From: Arthrobacter sp. B1805
Lineage (GTDB): Bacteria; Actinomycetota; Actinomycetes; Actinomycetales; Micrococcaceae
Length of the DNA: 64,000 nt
NCBI RefSeq assembly: GCF_002929745.1
Contig: NZ_PJIQ01000001.1
Span: 1-64,000 of the forward strand
Direction: 5' to 3'
In this document: positions 17,652 to 26,054 of the stretch, in pieces
Layout of the letters: each line of letters opens with the position of its first letter
How positions within the stretch are numbered: position 1 is the stretch's first letter
The notes under the pieces: generated by a model
Database searches by the model: none
What the model was told of the DNA's origin: nothing
Seen by the model: the letters and a program-made list of their open reading frames with translations, nothing else
Made by a program: the position numbers and the translations under genes

Positions 17652-18535
17652 CAGCTCCCGCGTACAGCTGGTTCCAGCCGCAATCCCTCTCCGTACCCGG
17701 CGCCCTCGTGAACGAGGACGCGGTAGCGGTGTCGGCGTCGTCGCTCATCATGATCGACGGCGCCACCGGCCTGGCCGCCGGACGGCGGACGGGATGGCCG
17801 AGCGACGCGCAGTGGCTCGCGCACTCACTGGCCCCTCTCCTGGCGGACCGGCTCGACGGTGATATCTCGATCGCGGACGCGCTGGGACAGTGCCTCGACG
17901 AGCTGCGCATCGAGTACGGGGACGATGACGACGGGGGCCTCGGTCCGTCCGCATCCGTGCTGATCGCCCGCATCACCGGATCGGAACTCGAGGTCTATTC
18001 GCTCGGGGATTGCCTCGCGCTCGTCGGCATGGCCGACGGATCAGTGGCGTCGATACGGGACGGTGCGGTGGGAGAGCTCGACGCCGCCGTCCTCAGCCGC
18101 CTGCAGGAGCTCCGCCGAGGCACCGATCTGGCGATCGACCAGGCGCGCGCGTTGGTCCAGGACCTTCTCGTCGGCAACCGGAAACTGCGGAACCGGCCCG
18201 AGGGCTACTGGATCGCTGACCTGAGCGCTGCCGGCGTCGGGCACGCGCTGACGCGTACCCTCCCGGCGGCACAGGTCCGCGACGTCGCGCTGATGACGGA
18301 CGGCTATGCAGCAGCCCTCGACGTCGCCCGGCTCGTCGGTACGGCCGGCGAATTGCTCCAGGAACTCCGTCGGAGCGGTCCGGTGCCACTGATGGGCGCT
18401 CTGGTGGCCCGGCTGTCCGACGACCCCAGCTGCACGGCATTCCCCCGACTCAAGCCGATGGATGATAGCTCGGTGGTCATCGCTCGTCTCCTGGGAAACA
18501 CAGATGCCCTCGATGAGGCGACACGTCTCCCCTGA
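17648..18535 (+). CDS. PP2C-like (PPM) phosphatase family protein
   Basis: The GTG at 17648 overlaps the nagB stop (GTGA), so the gene is translationally coupled to nagB. The 295-residue product has the order of PPM motifs: MIDGATGLAAG (metal-binding Asp-Gly), LEVYSLGDCLALVG and RDVALMTDGYAAALD. The N-terminal SVPGALVNEDAVAVS resembles the PPM RxxNED start without the Arg. It may be a true Ser/Thr phosphatase or a divergent one. Its coupling to GlcNAc catabolism is unusual. Confidence 0.75.
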   Translation: MTAPAYSWFQPQSLSVPGALVNEDAVAVSASSLIMIDGATGLAAGRRTGWPSDAQWLAHSLAPLLADRLDGDISIADALGQCLDELRIEYGDDDDGGLGPSASVLIARITGSELEVYSLGDCLALVGMADGSVASIRDGAVGELDAAVLSRLQELRRGTDLAIDQARALVQDLLVGNRKLRNRPEGYWIADLSAAGVGHALTRTLPAAQVRDVALMTDGYAAALDVARLVGTAGELLQELRRSGPVPLMGALVARLSDDPSCTAFPRLKPMDDSSVVIARLLGNTDALDEATRLP

Positions 18536-18703
18536 TCGGTGCGTCAGTGCCAGAATGGTCGGAACGAGGGTGCACGGCGAAGCCGGTGATCCTCCAGACA
18601 GTCAGGAAGCCGGCCGCTGGAGGTACCTTGTTGCGCTGCCCACCGGGCGGTGGCTACCGAGCGGCTTCCCGCCCACGTCCGGGCCGCCCGAAGGAAATTC
18701 CAG

Positions 18704-19120
18704 ATGCAAGGCTTGCACACCCACACCGCGATGACGCACGCGAACCTCTCCCCGACGATCGTCCACGACCACTTCCTGAACATGGGAGGGGTGATCGGGC
18801 ACCTCGAACTCGACGCTTACCTCCACGGCATGCTGACCCTGCCCGACGACGACTCCGACTTAGTGGCGCAGGCGGTGAACGAACTGCTCGACGACGGCGC
18901 CAGGAACGGAGACGTACCCTGCTGCCGCGCTCCCTATAGCGCCATGTGCTCCGACGAGCCGCACAGCCCCATCGCGGTGCGTGCGTGCACGGCTAGCGGT
19001 CGTGGCCGCGTCCTGCAGGCACCCGGCGGAACGGATGGACCTACCGGGACTGCAGGGCGTCGAGTGCCACGGCCATCGCCGCTGCTACCCGCCCATCGAT
19101 CCGTGCGCCGGGAACGGTGA
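18704..19120 (+). CDS. Small actinobacterial helical domain protein with abnormal tail
   Basis: From ATG 18704 (AGGA about 8 nt upstream) the product starts MQGLHTHTAMTHANLSPTIV; an alternative ATG is at 18731. The segment FLNMGGVIGHLELDAYLHGM followed by LPDDDSDLVAQAVNELLDDG matches, position for position, the start of the protein at 39720. After about residue 80 the sequence becomes Arg/Gly/Pro-rich and runs 80 nt into the convergent gene ending at 19041. This suggests a lost stop codon or frameshift. Function unknown. Confidence 0.45.
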   Translation: MQGLHTHTAMTHANLSPTIVHDHFLNMGGVIGHLELDAYLHGMLTLPDDDSDLVAQAVNELLDDGARNGDVPCCRAPYSAMCSDEPHSPIAVRACTASGRGRVLQAPGGTDGPTGTAGRRVPRPSPLLPAHRSVRRER

Positions 19121-19634
19121 CGAGGTACCTGTCCCGCAGCGACTGCCCACGCTCCGACGTCAGCACGACCTCTCCCGCCTGGTCGACGAAGTCGAAGTGG
19201 AAGCGGAACGGCGAGGGGATGGCTTCGAGAACCGGGAGCATCTCCCAGAGCCGCCGGCCGAGAGCCACGCCCATGCTCCGCTCGCTGCCCTTCGCCCGGA
19301 CGCCCGGAGCATCGAGATGCCACGTCGATCGCAGCAGCGAGGCGCCGAAATCCTTGCGGAAGCTTCCGATCGGCTGGCCGGCGGCGTCCAGGACGTCGTA
19401 CGTCGCTCCGATGTCGAGCCGTTGCCGAGCCGTGAAGGAGAACAGGGCAGTCGCCCTCGACTCGTCGCTGTAGAACGTCACGTGTTCCCTGAAGGCGGTG
19501 CGCTTCTGCTGGGCGAAGGCCAGAAGACCGCCGGGCCTGCCGTCGTCGCCCGCAGTTCGTATCTCGTAACGGTTCACCATCAGGGTGATCTTCTGCGTCA
19601 CCGTGAAGCGCTCGACGCCCTGTGCCAGATCCAT
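19041..19634 (-). CDS. LURP-one/tubby C-terminal-like domain protein
   Basis: The start is placed at 19634 (MDLAQGVERFTVTQKITLMV) with AGGAC upstream; the longer frame has a composition unlike protein. The 197-residue product has repeated beta-strands such as LMVNRYEIR, LLAFAQQKR, TYDVLDAAGQPIGSFRKDFG and FDFVDQAGEVVLTSERG. This is the LURP-one/scramblase-like pattern (a 12-stranded barrel). No signal or membrane segment. The role is unknown in bacteria. Confidence 0.65.
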   Translation of the reverse strand: MDLAQGVERFTVTQKITLMVNRYEIRTAGDDGRPGGLLAFAQQKRTAFREHVTFYSDESRATALFSFTARQRLDIGATYDVLDAAGQPIGSFRKDFGASLLRSTWHLDAPGVRAKGSERSMGVALGRRLWEMLPVLEAIPSPFRFHFDFVDQAGEVVLTSERGQSLRDRYLVTVPGARIDGRVAAAMAVALDALQSR

Positions 19635-19799
19635 GCTGTCCTGTCCCTCGTGTTCAGGCCGGCCTGATGCCCGGCCTGCTCCACCGAGCGTATCCAGCGG
19701 CCGGCCGGGGCACATCGCCCGCAGGAGTGATGCGCCTTCAGCCGATGTGATGACGGGGACGACTGCCGCTCGCTGTAGTGCCGCCCTCGGTCAAGTGCC

Positions 19800-19930
19800 G
19801 GGGCCGAAGTGCCCTCACCGCGCTCGGCGGTACTACGGAGCACGCAGAACTCGTTGCCCTCCGGGTCCTGCAGCACAACCCAGCCGGTACCGTCAGCGGC
19901 CCTCCGATAGTCCCGCTGGTTGCTACCTAT
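19800..19930 (-). pseudogene. Remnant of a VOC/glyoxalase-like gene (C-terminal end)
   Basis: On the minus strand this reads DYRRAADGTGWVVLQDPEGN followed by EFCVLRSTAER, the typical last strand of VOC-family proteins. The N-terminal domain is absent: upstream sequence is unrelated plasmid-like DNA. The fragment therefore marks a breakpoint. Confidence 0.6.
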
Positions 19931-20199
19931 CGCATCACCGCGTGGCTTTCAGCACTTCCTCGACGACTACGAGCCTGGGGAGTTGCCTCCTCAACGTGCT
20001 CCTCGGAGCCACCGACGGTCCAGCACAACAGAACATCGACGCCGGCGTCGGCAACGACTTCCACGCCGATGTGCAGATGCTGCTGGGCATGGAAGACACA
20101 GGCACTTCCAGCGCCACGTCCTTGATGGGCGATCAGATGCTCATCAACGTCGGCGGTCTGCTCGCGGTGCTGGTGCAGATCATGCCGATCCACGAGCCG

Positions 20200-20539
20200 T
20201 CAGGACTCCACCGACGACATCCTCTCCGTCGCGAACTTCGCCGCGATGCCCAAAGGCCGGGCCACCATGCTCGGCTCCGGCTCACGAGCCGTCCTGCTCC
20301 GCATTGTCCCGATCAGTGAACACCACTACGCGGATAAGGTTGCGGCAGCAGAAGCCGTTCACACTGTCACCCGAGTCGCCTCTGCATCCGCTGCAGCGTC
20401 ACCTCCCGTGGCAGAGAGCAGCGCTGAAGTTCCTGCCAGCCCTGCTGTCGCGGCCGGCGGTAACCGCTGGTCGGCCATGGTGAAGGAGAAGGGGAGTGGA
20501 TCTACACGCACTCTTCGGACCCGACTACTCTGCCGATGA
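20200..20539 (+). pseudogene. Remnant of a conjugative coupling protein (TraG/VirD4-like) C-terminus
   Basis: In frame from about 20200 the sequence reads STDDILSVANFAAMPKGRAT then MLGSGSRAVLLRIVP and HHYADKVAAAEAVHT. It resembles the C-terminal end of actinobacterial plasmid coupling ATPases, where the phrase on low-complexity promoter/ring contacts is MPKGRAxxLxSGxRAVLL. The Walker motifs that should lie upstream are missing; 19930-20200 has only disrupted frames. The following DUF4913 gene is the usual neighbour on such plasmids. Confidence 0.45.
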
Positions 20540-20954
20540 TGTGTTCCCCGGCGAGGAGCCCGAGCCCGATAGCGTGCATGAGAGTCAGGGGACCGCGCAG
20601 CCCCCACCGGAGATGGTCTTCAACAACCTCGAAGAGTTCGTCACTCAGTTCCTCGTGCACCAGTTTCAGCGGCCCGTTGCGTCCTACGGCCGCGCCGAGT
20701 TCACCTGGTGCGCCGGCTGGTGGCGGCACGAGGAAGCCGTCAACCGGCTCAACGCCCTCTGGCGTGCATGGGAAGCGCTGCGCGTGGACCCGACGACAGG
20801 ACTCGCAAACTGGTGGAACAGCTACGCCGATCCCACTATGGCCGTCCTATTCTCCTCAACTGGGCCCTTCCAGGGCTGCACGCCATCGGAGCACAAACCA
20901 GCGAACAAACCGCTACCAATCGTTTCAGCCCCGGAAGGTCTGAACTCGGCATGA
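20496..20954 (+). CDS. DUF4913-family protein, plasmid/ICE type
   Basis: The GTG at 20496 has a strong GGAGAAGGGGA just upstream. The 152-residue protein has an acidic N-terminus and then the DUF4913 core: VFNNLEEFVTQFLVHQFQ, FTWCAGWWRHEEAVNRLNAL, WRAWEALRVDPTTGLANWW and DPTMAVLFSSTGPF. DUF4913 genes typically follow the coupling-protein gene in actinobacterial conjugative plasmids and integrated elements. It looks intact although its surroundings are decayed. Molecular function unknown. Confidence 0.75.
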   Translation: MDLHALFGPDYSADDVFPGEEPEPDSVHESQGTAQPPPEMVFNNLEEFVTQFLVHQFQRPVASYGRAEFTWCAGWWRHEEAVNRLNALWRAWEALRVDPTTGLANWWNSYADPTMAVLFSSTGPFQGCTPSEHKPANKPLPIVSAPEGLNSA

Positions 20955-21056
20955 CCTCACTCTCCATGAGCGTGCGTCATCCCACGACCTCGCTAACCTA
21001 AAGATTTGATGGTGGGGAGCAGCGGAAGATCCTCGGGGAGCAAACGGAGTGTTCGG

Positions 21057-21260
21057 AACAGGAGGGAGTTCCTCGTTGTTTCCGGCCGGGCTGCTGCCGA
21101 CCAGTGGGATGACGTTGAGCTGGAGCTGGAGCCACGCTAGTGCTACTTGCTGCCAATTCACACCGTGCCTGCGAGCCACTGGCTTGCAACTGGCTCCCTC
21201 GTTGTCCTTTGTCCTGCTGGAGCCTCCTAACTGCATGTAAGCCAGATAAACCATGCCCAG
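21057..21260 (-). pseudogene. Remnant of an aldo/keto reductase gene
   Basis: The minus strand reads MVYLAYMQLGGSS then VARRHGVNWQQVALAWLQLQ and NVIPLVGSS. This matches the C-terminal half of aldo/keto reductases (YxPLGG, RGVSxxQVALAW, VIPIPGSS). Neither the N-terminal barrel with the catalytic Asp-Tyr-Lys-His nor a proper C-terminus is present. The region from 20955 to 21382 otherwise holds no gene. Confidence 0.6.
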
Positions 21261-21382
21261 TGAGACACAGCCAGAAATCAGAACCGGCAGGTGCAATACG
21301 ATCAGCGCTTCCCATGCTCTCTCAGGGGCTTTAGTCTGCCTACCACCGAAGCTTCTGTCGGGTTGCTTGGTGTGACCCAAAA

Positions 21383-21796
21383 TCATCCGTTGGTCAGGAT
21401 TGATTGCAGGGTCGTGTTGAGGAAGGTCGCCTCGAGGGATGAGAGGCCATACCGGCGATGATCAAGAGTGGATTCCACCGCCGGGCGAGCGGAAGAGAGC
21501 AGCGCTCGGCCGTGGTGTGTCAGCTCGAACGGTTGGCGATTACCTCGGCCGCGTGCAGGGGATCGCGCGATGAGGTGTCGGTCCTCCAGTCCCCTAAGAA
21601 GGGACGCTGTGCTCCGGGGGCGCTCGAAGGTGGTACGGGCAAGATCAGCCTGTGTCAGGGACGGGGCTTCACCAAGGTGGGCGAGGACGGTGAATTGGGC
21701 GGGCGTCAGTTCGTAGTCTGCGAGGACATCGGCGAGGGCTCGCTCCAGTTTTCGCGAAGCTCGAATCAGGCTCCACATCGCGGCTCCATCGTTCAT
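21383..21796 (-). CDS. MarR-family regulator, last gene of polyol operon
   Basis: The 137-residue winged-helix protein begins MNDGAAMWSLIRASRKLERA. It contains YELTPAQFTVLAHLGEAPSLTQADLARTTF, a recognition helix around RPRSTASLLRGLEDRHLI, and a wing with RGRGNRQPFELTHHGRALL. Its ATG lies 2 nt past the stop of the mannitol dehydrogenase gene, so it is translated as part of the operon. It could sense a polyol or a phenolic ligand, but nothing indicates which. The longer frame upstream is a shadow. Confidence 0.8.
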   Translation of the reverse strand: MNDGAAMWSLIRASRKLERALADVLADYELTPAQFTVLAHLGEAPSLTQADLARTTFERPRSTASLLRGLEDRHLIARSPARGRGNRQPFELTHHGRALLSSARPAVESTLDHRRYGLSSLEATFLNTTLQSILTNG

Positions 21797-21798
21797 TG

Positions 21799-23265
21799 TC
21801 AGCCCATTTCGGCCACCAGTACCGCGGCGCCGGGGCCGTGCAGTGTTCCGAGGGCTTCGAGGTAGGCGTCGACGAAGGCGGGCTGGTCGGCCAGATCGAG
21901 GAAGAGGTCGCGCTGCTGGAGGAAAGCGAGTGGATCGGTCCGTGTGCGTCCCGCGGCGTCTAGCACCTGGATTTTGAGCCGGTCGACGACGTCGATGGGT
22001 GCCCCGGCTTCGTCGGTGCCTTCTGCGTAGCGGGTCCAGGTCGCGATGATGGCAGCCCCGTAGCGGACGCTTCGTCCGGCGGCCAGGTTCTCGCGGATGA
22101 CCGGGACCAGCCACTTCGGGATGCGGTCCGAGCTCTCGGCACACAACCGGGCGACGGTGTCGCGGACGGCCGCGTTGGAGAACCGTGAGATGAGTTTCTG
22201 GCGGTAGGCGTCGAGGTCCACCCCGGGTACGGGCCGTAGGGTCGGAACTGCCTCCTCCATGTAGGCGAGGAGGTAGCGGGCGAACGTGGGGTTTCGGCAG
22301 ACGTCGTGGACGAGGCGGTAGCCGGCGAGGTAACCGGGATAGCAGAGAGCCTGGTGGCTTGCGTTAAGCAGGCGCAGCTTCATGAGCTCATAGGGTTCGA
22401 CGTCGTCGACGAGCTGCACGCCCGCGTCCTCGAAGGCGGGCCGGCCTTGAGCGAAGTGGTCCTCGAGGACCCACTGTTCGAAGTCCTCGCACACCACCGG
22501 CCAGGCGTCCTCGACCCCGAAGGCGTCCTTAACATGGGTCCGGTCCTGGTCCGTGGTCGCGGGCGTGATGCGGTCGACCATGGAATTCGGGAAGGTGACG
22601 TTGTCCGCGACCCACCGTGCGAGGTTCGTGTCCCGGCCTTCGGCGAAGGCGGTGAAGACGGTACGGGCCGTGTCACCGTTGCCCTGGATGTTGTCACACG
22701 ACATCACGGTCAGCCCGGGCAGTCCGCGTTCCCGGCGTCGTGCGAGGGCCTCGGTGACGAGGCCGAAGACCGATGCCGGCACCGCGCCCGGTGCGAGGTC
22801 GGCGCGCAAGGCGGGGTGATCGATGTCGACGTCCCCGGTCACGGGGTCGATGCAGTATCCACCCTCGGTGATGGTCATGGAGACAATGCGGACCCCGGGA
22901 GCTGCGATGGCTTCGATGACGGCATCGGGGTCATCGGGCGCAAAGAGGTAATCGACGATCGAGCCGATAACACGGGCGTTCTGCGTGCCGTCAGGTGCTT
23001 TCTCGACGAGCGTGTAGAGGCCGTCCTGGCTGTCCATAACCTGTTGCATGACCCGGTCGTGGGGGAGGACCCCGACGCCGCAGATCGCCCAGTCGTGGGC
23101 CTGGCCCTGGGACATGAGCCGCTCGAGGTACATGGCCTGGTGGGCGCGGTGGAACCCTCCCACACCGAAATGCACGATGCCCACCGTGAGCGCCGAGCGG
23201 TCGTATGTAGGCACCGATAGGCCTGAAGGGAGGGAGGACAGTGTTGCGGCTGAGAGCTGGGTCAT
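21799..23265 (-). CDS. Mannitol 2-dehydrogenase-family polyol dehydrogenase
   Basis: The 488-residue protein is a long-chain polyol-specific dehydrogenase. The N-terminal nucleotide-binding strand is VGIVHFGVGGFHRAHQAMYL (residues 28-47). The catalytic motif K-x-x-x-x-N-x-x-H appears as KLRLLNASHQ at about residues 293-302. It oxidises mannitol (or arabitol/sorbitol) to the 2-keto sugar with NAD. It lies downstream of the kinase genes in the polyol operon. Confidence 0.92.
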   Translation of the reverse strand: MTQLSAATLSSLPSGLSVPTYDRSALTVGIVHFGVGGFHRAHQAMYLERLMSQGQAHDWAICGVGVLPHDRVMQQVMDSQDGLYTLVEKAPDGTQNARVIGSIVDYLFAPDDPDAVIEAIAAPGVRIVSMTITEGGYCIDPVTGDVDIDHPALRADLAPGAVPASVFGLVTEALARRRERGLPGLTVMSCDNIQGNGDTARTVFTAFAEGRDTNLARWVADNVTFPNSMVDRITPATTDQDRTHVKDAFGVEDAWPVVCEDFEQWVLEDHFAQGRPAFEDAGVQLVDDVEPYELMKLRLLNASHQALCYPGYLAGYRLVHDVCRNPTFARYLLAYMEEAVPTLRPVPGVDLDAYRQKLISRFSNAAVRDTVARLCAESSDRIPKWLVPVIRENLAAGRSVRYGAAIIATWTRYAEGTDEAGAPIDVVDRLKIQVLDAAGRTRTDPLAFLQQRDLFLDLADQPAFVDAYLEALGTLHGPGAAVLVAEMG

Positions 23266-23295
23266 TGCGCGCCTTTGCGTAGTAATCAGGAGTAG

Positions 23296-24018
23296 TCAGG
23301 AATGGGGCTGGGTGGGTTCGGTGTGCTGCCAGTCGGACAGGTCGAGGACGCGGTCTGCGCAGTGCCGGGTGGCGGCGACGAGCTCGGCGTTCGGTTCGTC
23401 CACGCGGCGCACCCATTCCTCGGCGGCCGCGGGTTCTTTGCCGAACAGGATGTGCCGGTCGACGAGCCGGCGACGGCGTATCTCCGGGTCCGCGTCGATG
23501 AACCAGACCTCGTCGAGCTGCTGCCGCGCTTCTCGCCACCCGGGTCCGTCGAGAAGAAGGTAATTTCCTTCAGTGATCAGCAGCGAGGCTGACGGTGGGA
23601 CGGGCAGCGCGTTGGCCAGCGGTTGCTCGAGATCCCGCTGGAACTCCGGTGCATAGACGACATGGTTGGACCTGTCCCTGAGGCGGGACAGGAGGGCCGC
23701 ATAGCCGTGGGCGTCGAATGTCTCCGGTGCCCCCTTGCGATCGAGCAACCCGAGTCGGGTGAGCGCCTGATCCGCGAGATGGAAGCCATCCATGGGTACC
23801 TGCGCGAAGGCTTTCGGACTCAGCGCCCGAAGTGCGGTGGCAATGGTCGACTTGCCCGCACCGGGTGCTCCGACGATGCCCAGCATGGTGCGACGGCCGG
23901 CTTCGGATTGGGGAAGCAGGCGGTGGAGCTCACCGGCGTTCCTGACCGAAATCACGGGTTTCATGACATCCTCGACTCCGGCTCCGACTTCGCGGGGATC
24001 GTTCGCTACCTGGATCAT
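23296..24018 (-). CDS. P-loop kinase, uridine kinase/fructose kinase-like
   Basis: The 240-residue kinase has Walker A GAPGAGKST (about residues 49-57) and the PRK/Udk-like segments VPMDGFHLAD, LLITEGNYLLLDGPGWR and DRHILFGKEP. Families of this type phosphorylate fructose, pantothenate or nucleosides. The polyol operon context suggests a sugar such as fructose or xylulose. Its ATG overlaps the stop of the PfkB-type kinase gene by 4 nt. Confidence 0.82.
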   Translation of the reverse strand: MIQVANDPREVGAGVEDVMKPVISVRNAGELHRLLPQSEAGRRTMLGIVGAPGAGKSTIATALRALSPKAFAQVPMDGFHLADQALTRLGLLDRKGAPETFDAHGYAALLSRLRDRSNHVVYAPEFQRDLEQPLANALPVPPSASLLITEGNYLLLDGPGWREARQQLDEVWFIDADPEIRRRRLVDRHILFGKEPAAAEEWVRRVDEPNAELVAATRHCADRVLDLSDWQHTEPTQPHS

Positions 24019-24977
24019 GCCAGTCGTTTCCAGGGGACGCCCTCGAAGGCTGCTACCTCGGACAGGGATGGTGGGTTGGCGCCGGCTCGTGAGCAGGTGA
24101 TTGCTGCCGCTGTAGCTGCGAACGACAGGAGCTGCTGCAGGGTCACGTGATCAAGGGCTGCGATCCGTGCTCGGTCGTCCGCCCCGAGCACACCGCACCA
24201 CCGCAATCCGGCCAGGAGCGCGGCCATGAAGGAGTCTCCTGCCCCGACAGTGTCGACGACGTCAACGGGTGCCGCCTCTTCACTCGCCTGCACGGATGCG
24301 GTGGCCGCGAGGGACCCCTGTCCACCGCAGGTGATGACCACGAGGGCGGCCCCAAGGGCCAACCACGCATCCATCACGTCCTTCAGTTCCGTTCCCGGAT
24401 AGAGCCACGCCAGGTCCTCGTCGCTTGCCTTCACGATGTCGGTGAGGGCCACGAAACGTTCCACCGTGCGGCGTGCCTCATCACGATCCGGTGTGATCGT
24501 TGGCCTGCAGTTCGGATCGAAACTGATGGTGCTGGTGTTCCGGACCTGTTCGAGGAGGTCCAGGACGTCGTGGCACCCAGGCTCCAGGACGGTCGCTATC
24601 GATCCCGTGTGGAAGTGCGCTGCTGCCATGGAGCGTGCAGTGTCAACCGACGTGGCGATGTCCCAGGAAATATCGAAGGAGTAGGTGGCGGCTCCGTCGG
24701 TGCCTATGCGCGCACCAGCGGTGCTGGTGCGCGTGCCCCCAGCCTTCACCACATCGACCCCATTGCTCAGGAGGTGCTGCTCGATAGCCTGACCGTGGTG
24801 ATCGTCGCCGAACGCGGTGACCAGGGTCGTGGGCAGGCCGAGCCGAGCCGTCCCGACGGCTACGTTCATGGGGCTTCCGCCGGGATGTTCGACCGTGGCC
24901 CGCCGAGCGTCATCGTGAACGACGTCGACGAGGGATTCGCCGATGACCACCATGCCGGGCGCCGGGATCGGTTCCAT
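24015..24977 (-). CDS. PfkB-family carbohydrate kinase
   Basis: The start at 24977 (MEPIPAPGMVVIGESLVDVV) overlaps the preceding dehydrogenase stop by 1 nt (TGATG). The 320-residue kinase has the PfkB signatures EHPGGSPMNVAVGTARLG near the N-terminus and DVVDTVGAGDSFMAALLAGL near the C-terminus, with the catalytic Asp in GAGDS. It resembles fructokinases/ribokinases and would phosphorylate the ketose made by the operon's dehydrogenases. Confidence 0.93.
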   Translation of the reverse strand: MEPIPAPGMVVIGESLVDVVHDDARRATVEHPGGSPMNVAVGTARLGLPTTLVTAFGDDHHGQAIEQHLLSNGVDVVKAGGTRTSTAGARIGTDGAATYSFDISWDIATSVDTARSMAAAHFHTGSIATVLEPGCHDVLDLLEQVRNTSTISFDPNCRPTITPDRDEARRTVERFVALTDIVKASDEDLAWLYPGTELKDVMDAWLALGAALVVITCGGQGSLAATASVQASEEAAPVDVVDTVGAGDSFMAALLAGLRWCGVLGADDRARIAALDHVTLQQLLSFAATAAAITCSRAGANPPSLSEVAAFEGVPWKRLA

Positions 24978-26026
24978 CAGCGGCCGGGGTAAACGACGGC
25001 TTTGAGTTGGCCGGGTTGCTTGCCGGCCTGGAGGGCGGCTTCTGCCTCGGACAGGCCGAAGCGCCCGGTGACCAGGACGTCGAGGTCCACTTTGCCGTCC
25101 GCGACGAGCTGGATGCCCAGCGGCCACGTGTTGGCGTACCGGAAGACGCCGGAGAGCCAGATCTCCCGGTTCTGGATGAAGGACACGGGCAGTTCGACGT
25201 CGTCCGCGCCGAGCCCGACGAGGATGACACGCCCGGCCGGACGTACCGCGAGGATGCCGGAGCGGACGGCCTGCGGTGCACCGGAGGCGTCGATGAAGGC
25301 ATCGACGTTGAGCCCCTCCACTGAATCGGTGCGTGCGTCGAGGGCGTGTGTCGCGCCGTGCTCGAGAGCGAAGGCGAGGCGGTCGGGGGAGATGTCGCTG
25401 ATGTAGACCTCGGTGGCACCGAAGGCCCGGGCGGTCTGCGCGGCGATGATGCCGATGGGTCCGGCTCCAGCGATGAGGACGCGGCTGCCCGGGCCGATCT
25501 CGGCCCGCTGGCAGGCCCAGATGCCCACCGAGAGCGGCTCGATGAGAGCCGCGGCCTCATCACTTACGCTGTCCGGGATGGGGAAGGCGAAGTCTGCCTG
25601 GATGGCGACGTACTCGGTGAACGCTCCGTCGATGGGCGGGGTGGCATAGAACTCGATACTCGGGCAGAGGTTGTAGCGGCCGTGCTTGCACTGGTCGCAG
25701 ACCCGGCAGGGGCGTTGCGGCTCCACGGCGACGCGCTGGCCCACCCGGGAGGAGTCGACACCGGCACCGACGGCGACGATGCGTCCGGAGAGTTCGTGGC
25801 CGAGGATCAGGGGGTGATCGACCACGTACGGGCCGATTCGCCCGTGCTCGTAGTAGTGGACGTCGCTGCCGCAGACGCCGACCGCGGCGACCTGCACGAG
25901 GACCTGATCGTCATCGACGGTGGGTACTGCGAGGTTTTCGAGGGCGACGTCGCCCTGCTTCTTGAGGAGGGAAGCGCGCATGGTCTTGGGGACCTCGACG
26001 GCTGTTCGTTCGGCTGTTGCAGTCAT
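24977..26026 (-). CDS. Zinc-dependent polyol (sorbitol/xylitol-like) dehydrogenase
   Basis: The 349-residue medium-chain dehydrogenase has catalytic-zinc residues in GVCGSDVHYYEHG and LGHELSG. The structural-zinc cysteines CRVCDQCKHGRYNLC lie near residues 108-122. The NAD-binding GAGPIGIIAAQTARAFGA lies around residue 180. It resembles sorbitol/xylitol dehydrogenases that oxidise polyols to ketoses. A second, unrelated polyol dehydrogenase is encoded downstream. Confidence 0.92.
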   Translation of the reverse strand: MTATAERTAVEVPKTMRASLLKKQGDVALENLAVPTVDDDQVLVQVAAVGVCGSDVHYYEHGRIGPYVVDHPLILGHELSGRIVAVGAGVDSSRVGQRVAVEPQRPCRVCDQCKHGRYNLCPSIEFYATPPIDGAFTEYVAIQADFAFPIPDSVSDEAAALIEPLSVGIWACQRAEIGPGSRVLIAGAGPIGIIAAQTARAFGATEVYISDISPDRLAFALEHGATHALDARTDSVEGLNVDAFIDASGAPQAVRSGILAVRPAGRVILVGLGADDVELPVSFIQNREIWLSGVFRYANTWPLGIQLVADGKVDLDVLVTGRFGLSEAEAALQAGKQPGQLKAVVYPGR

Positions 26027-26054
26027 GGCTGGATCCTTTTGGGGAGGGGAGGTT

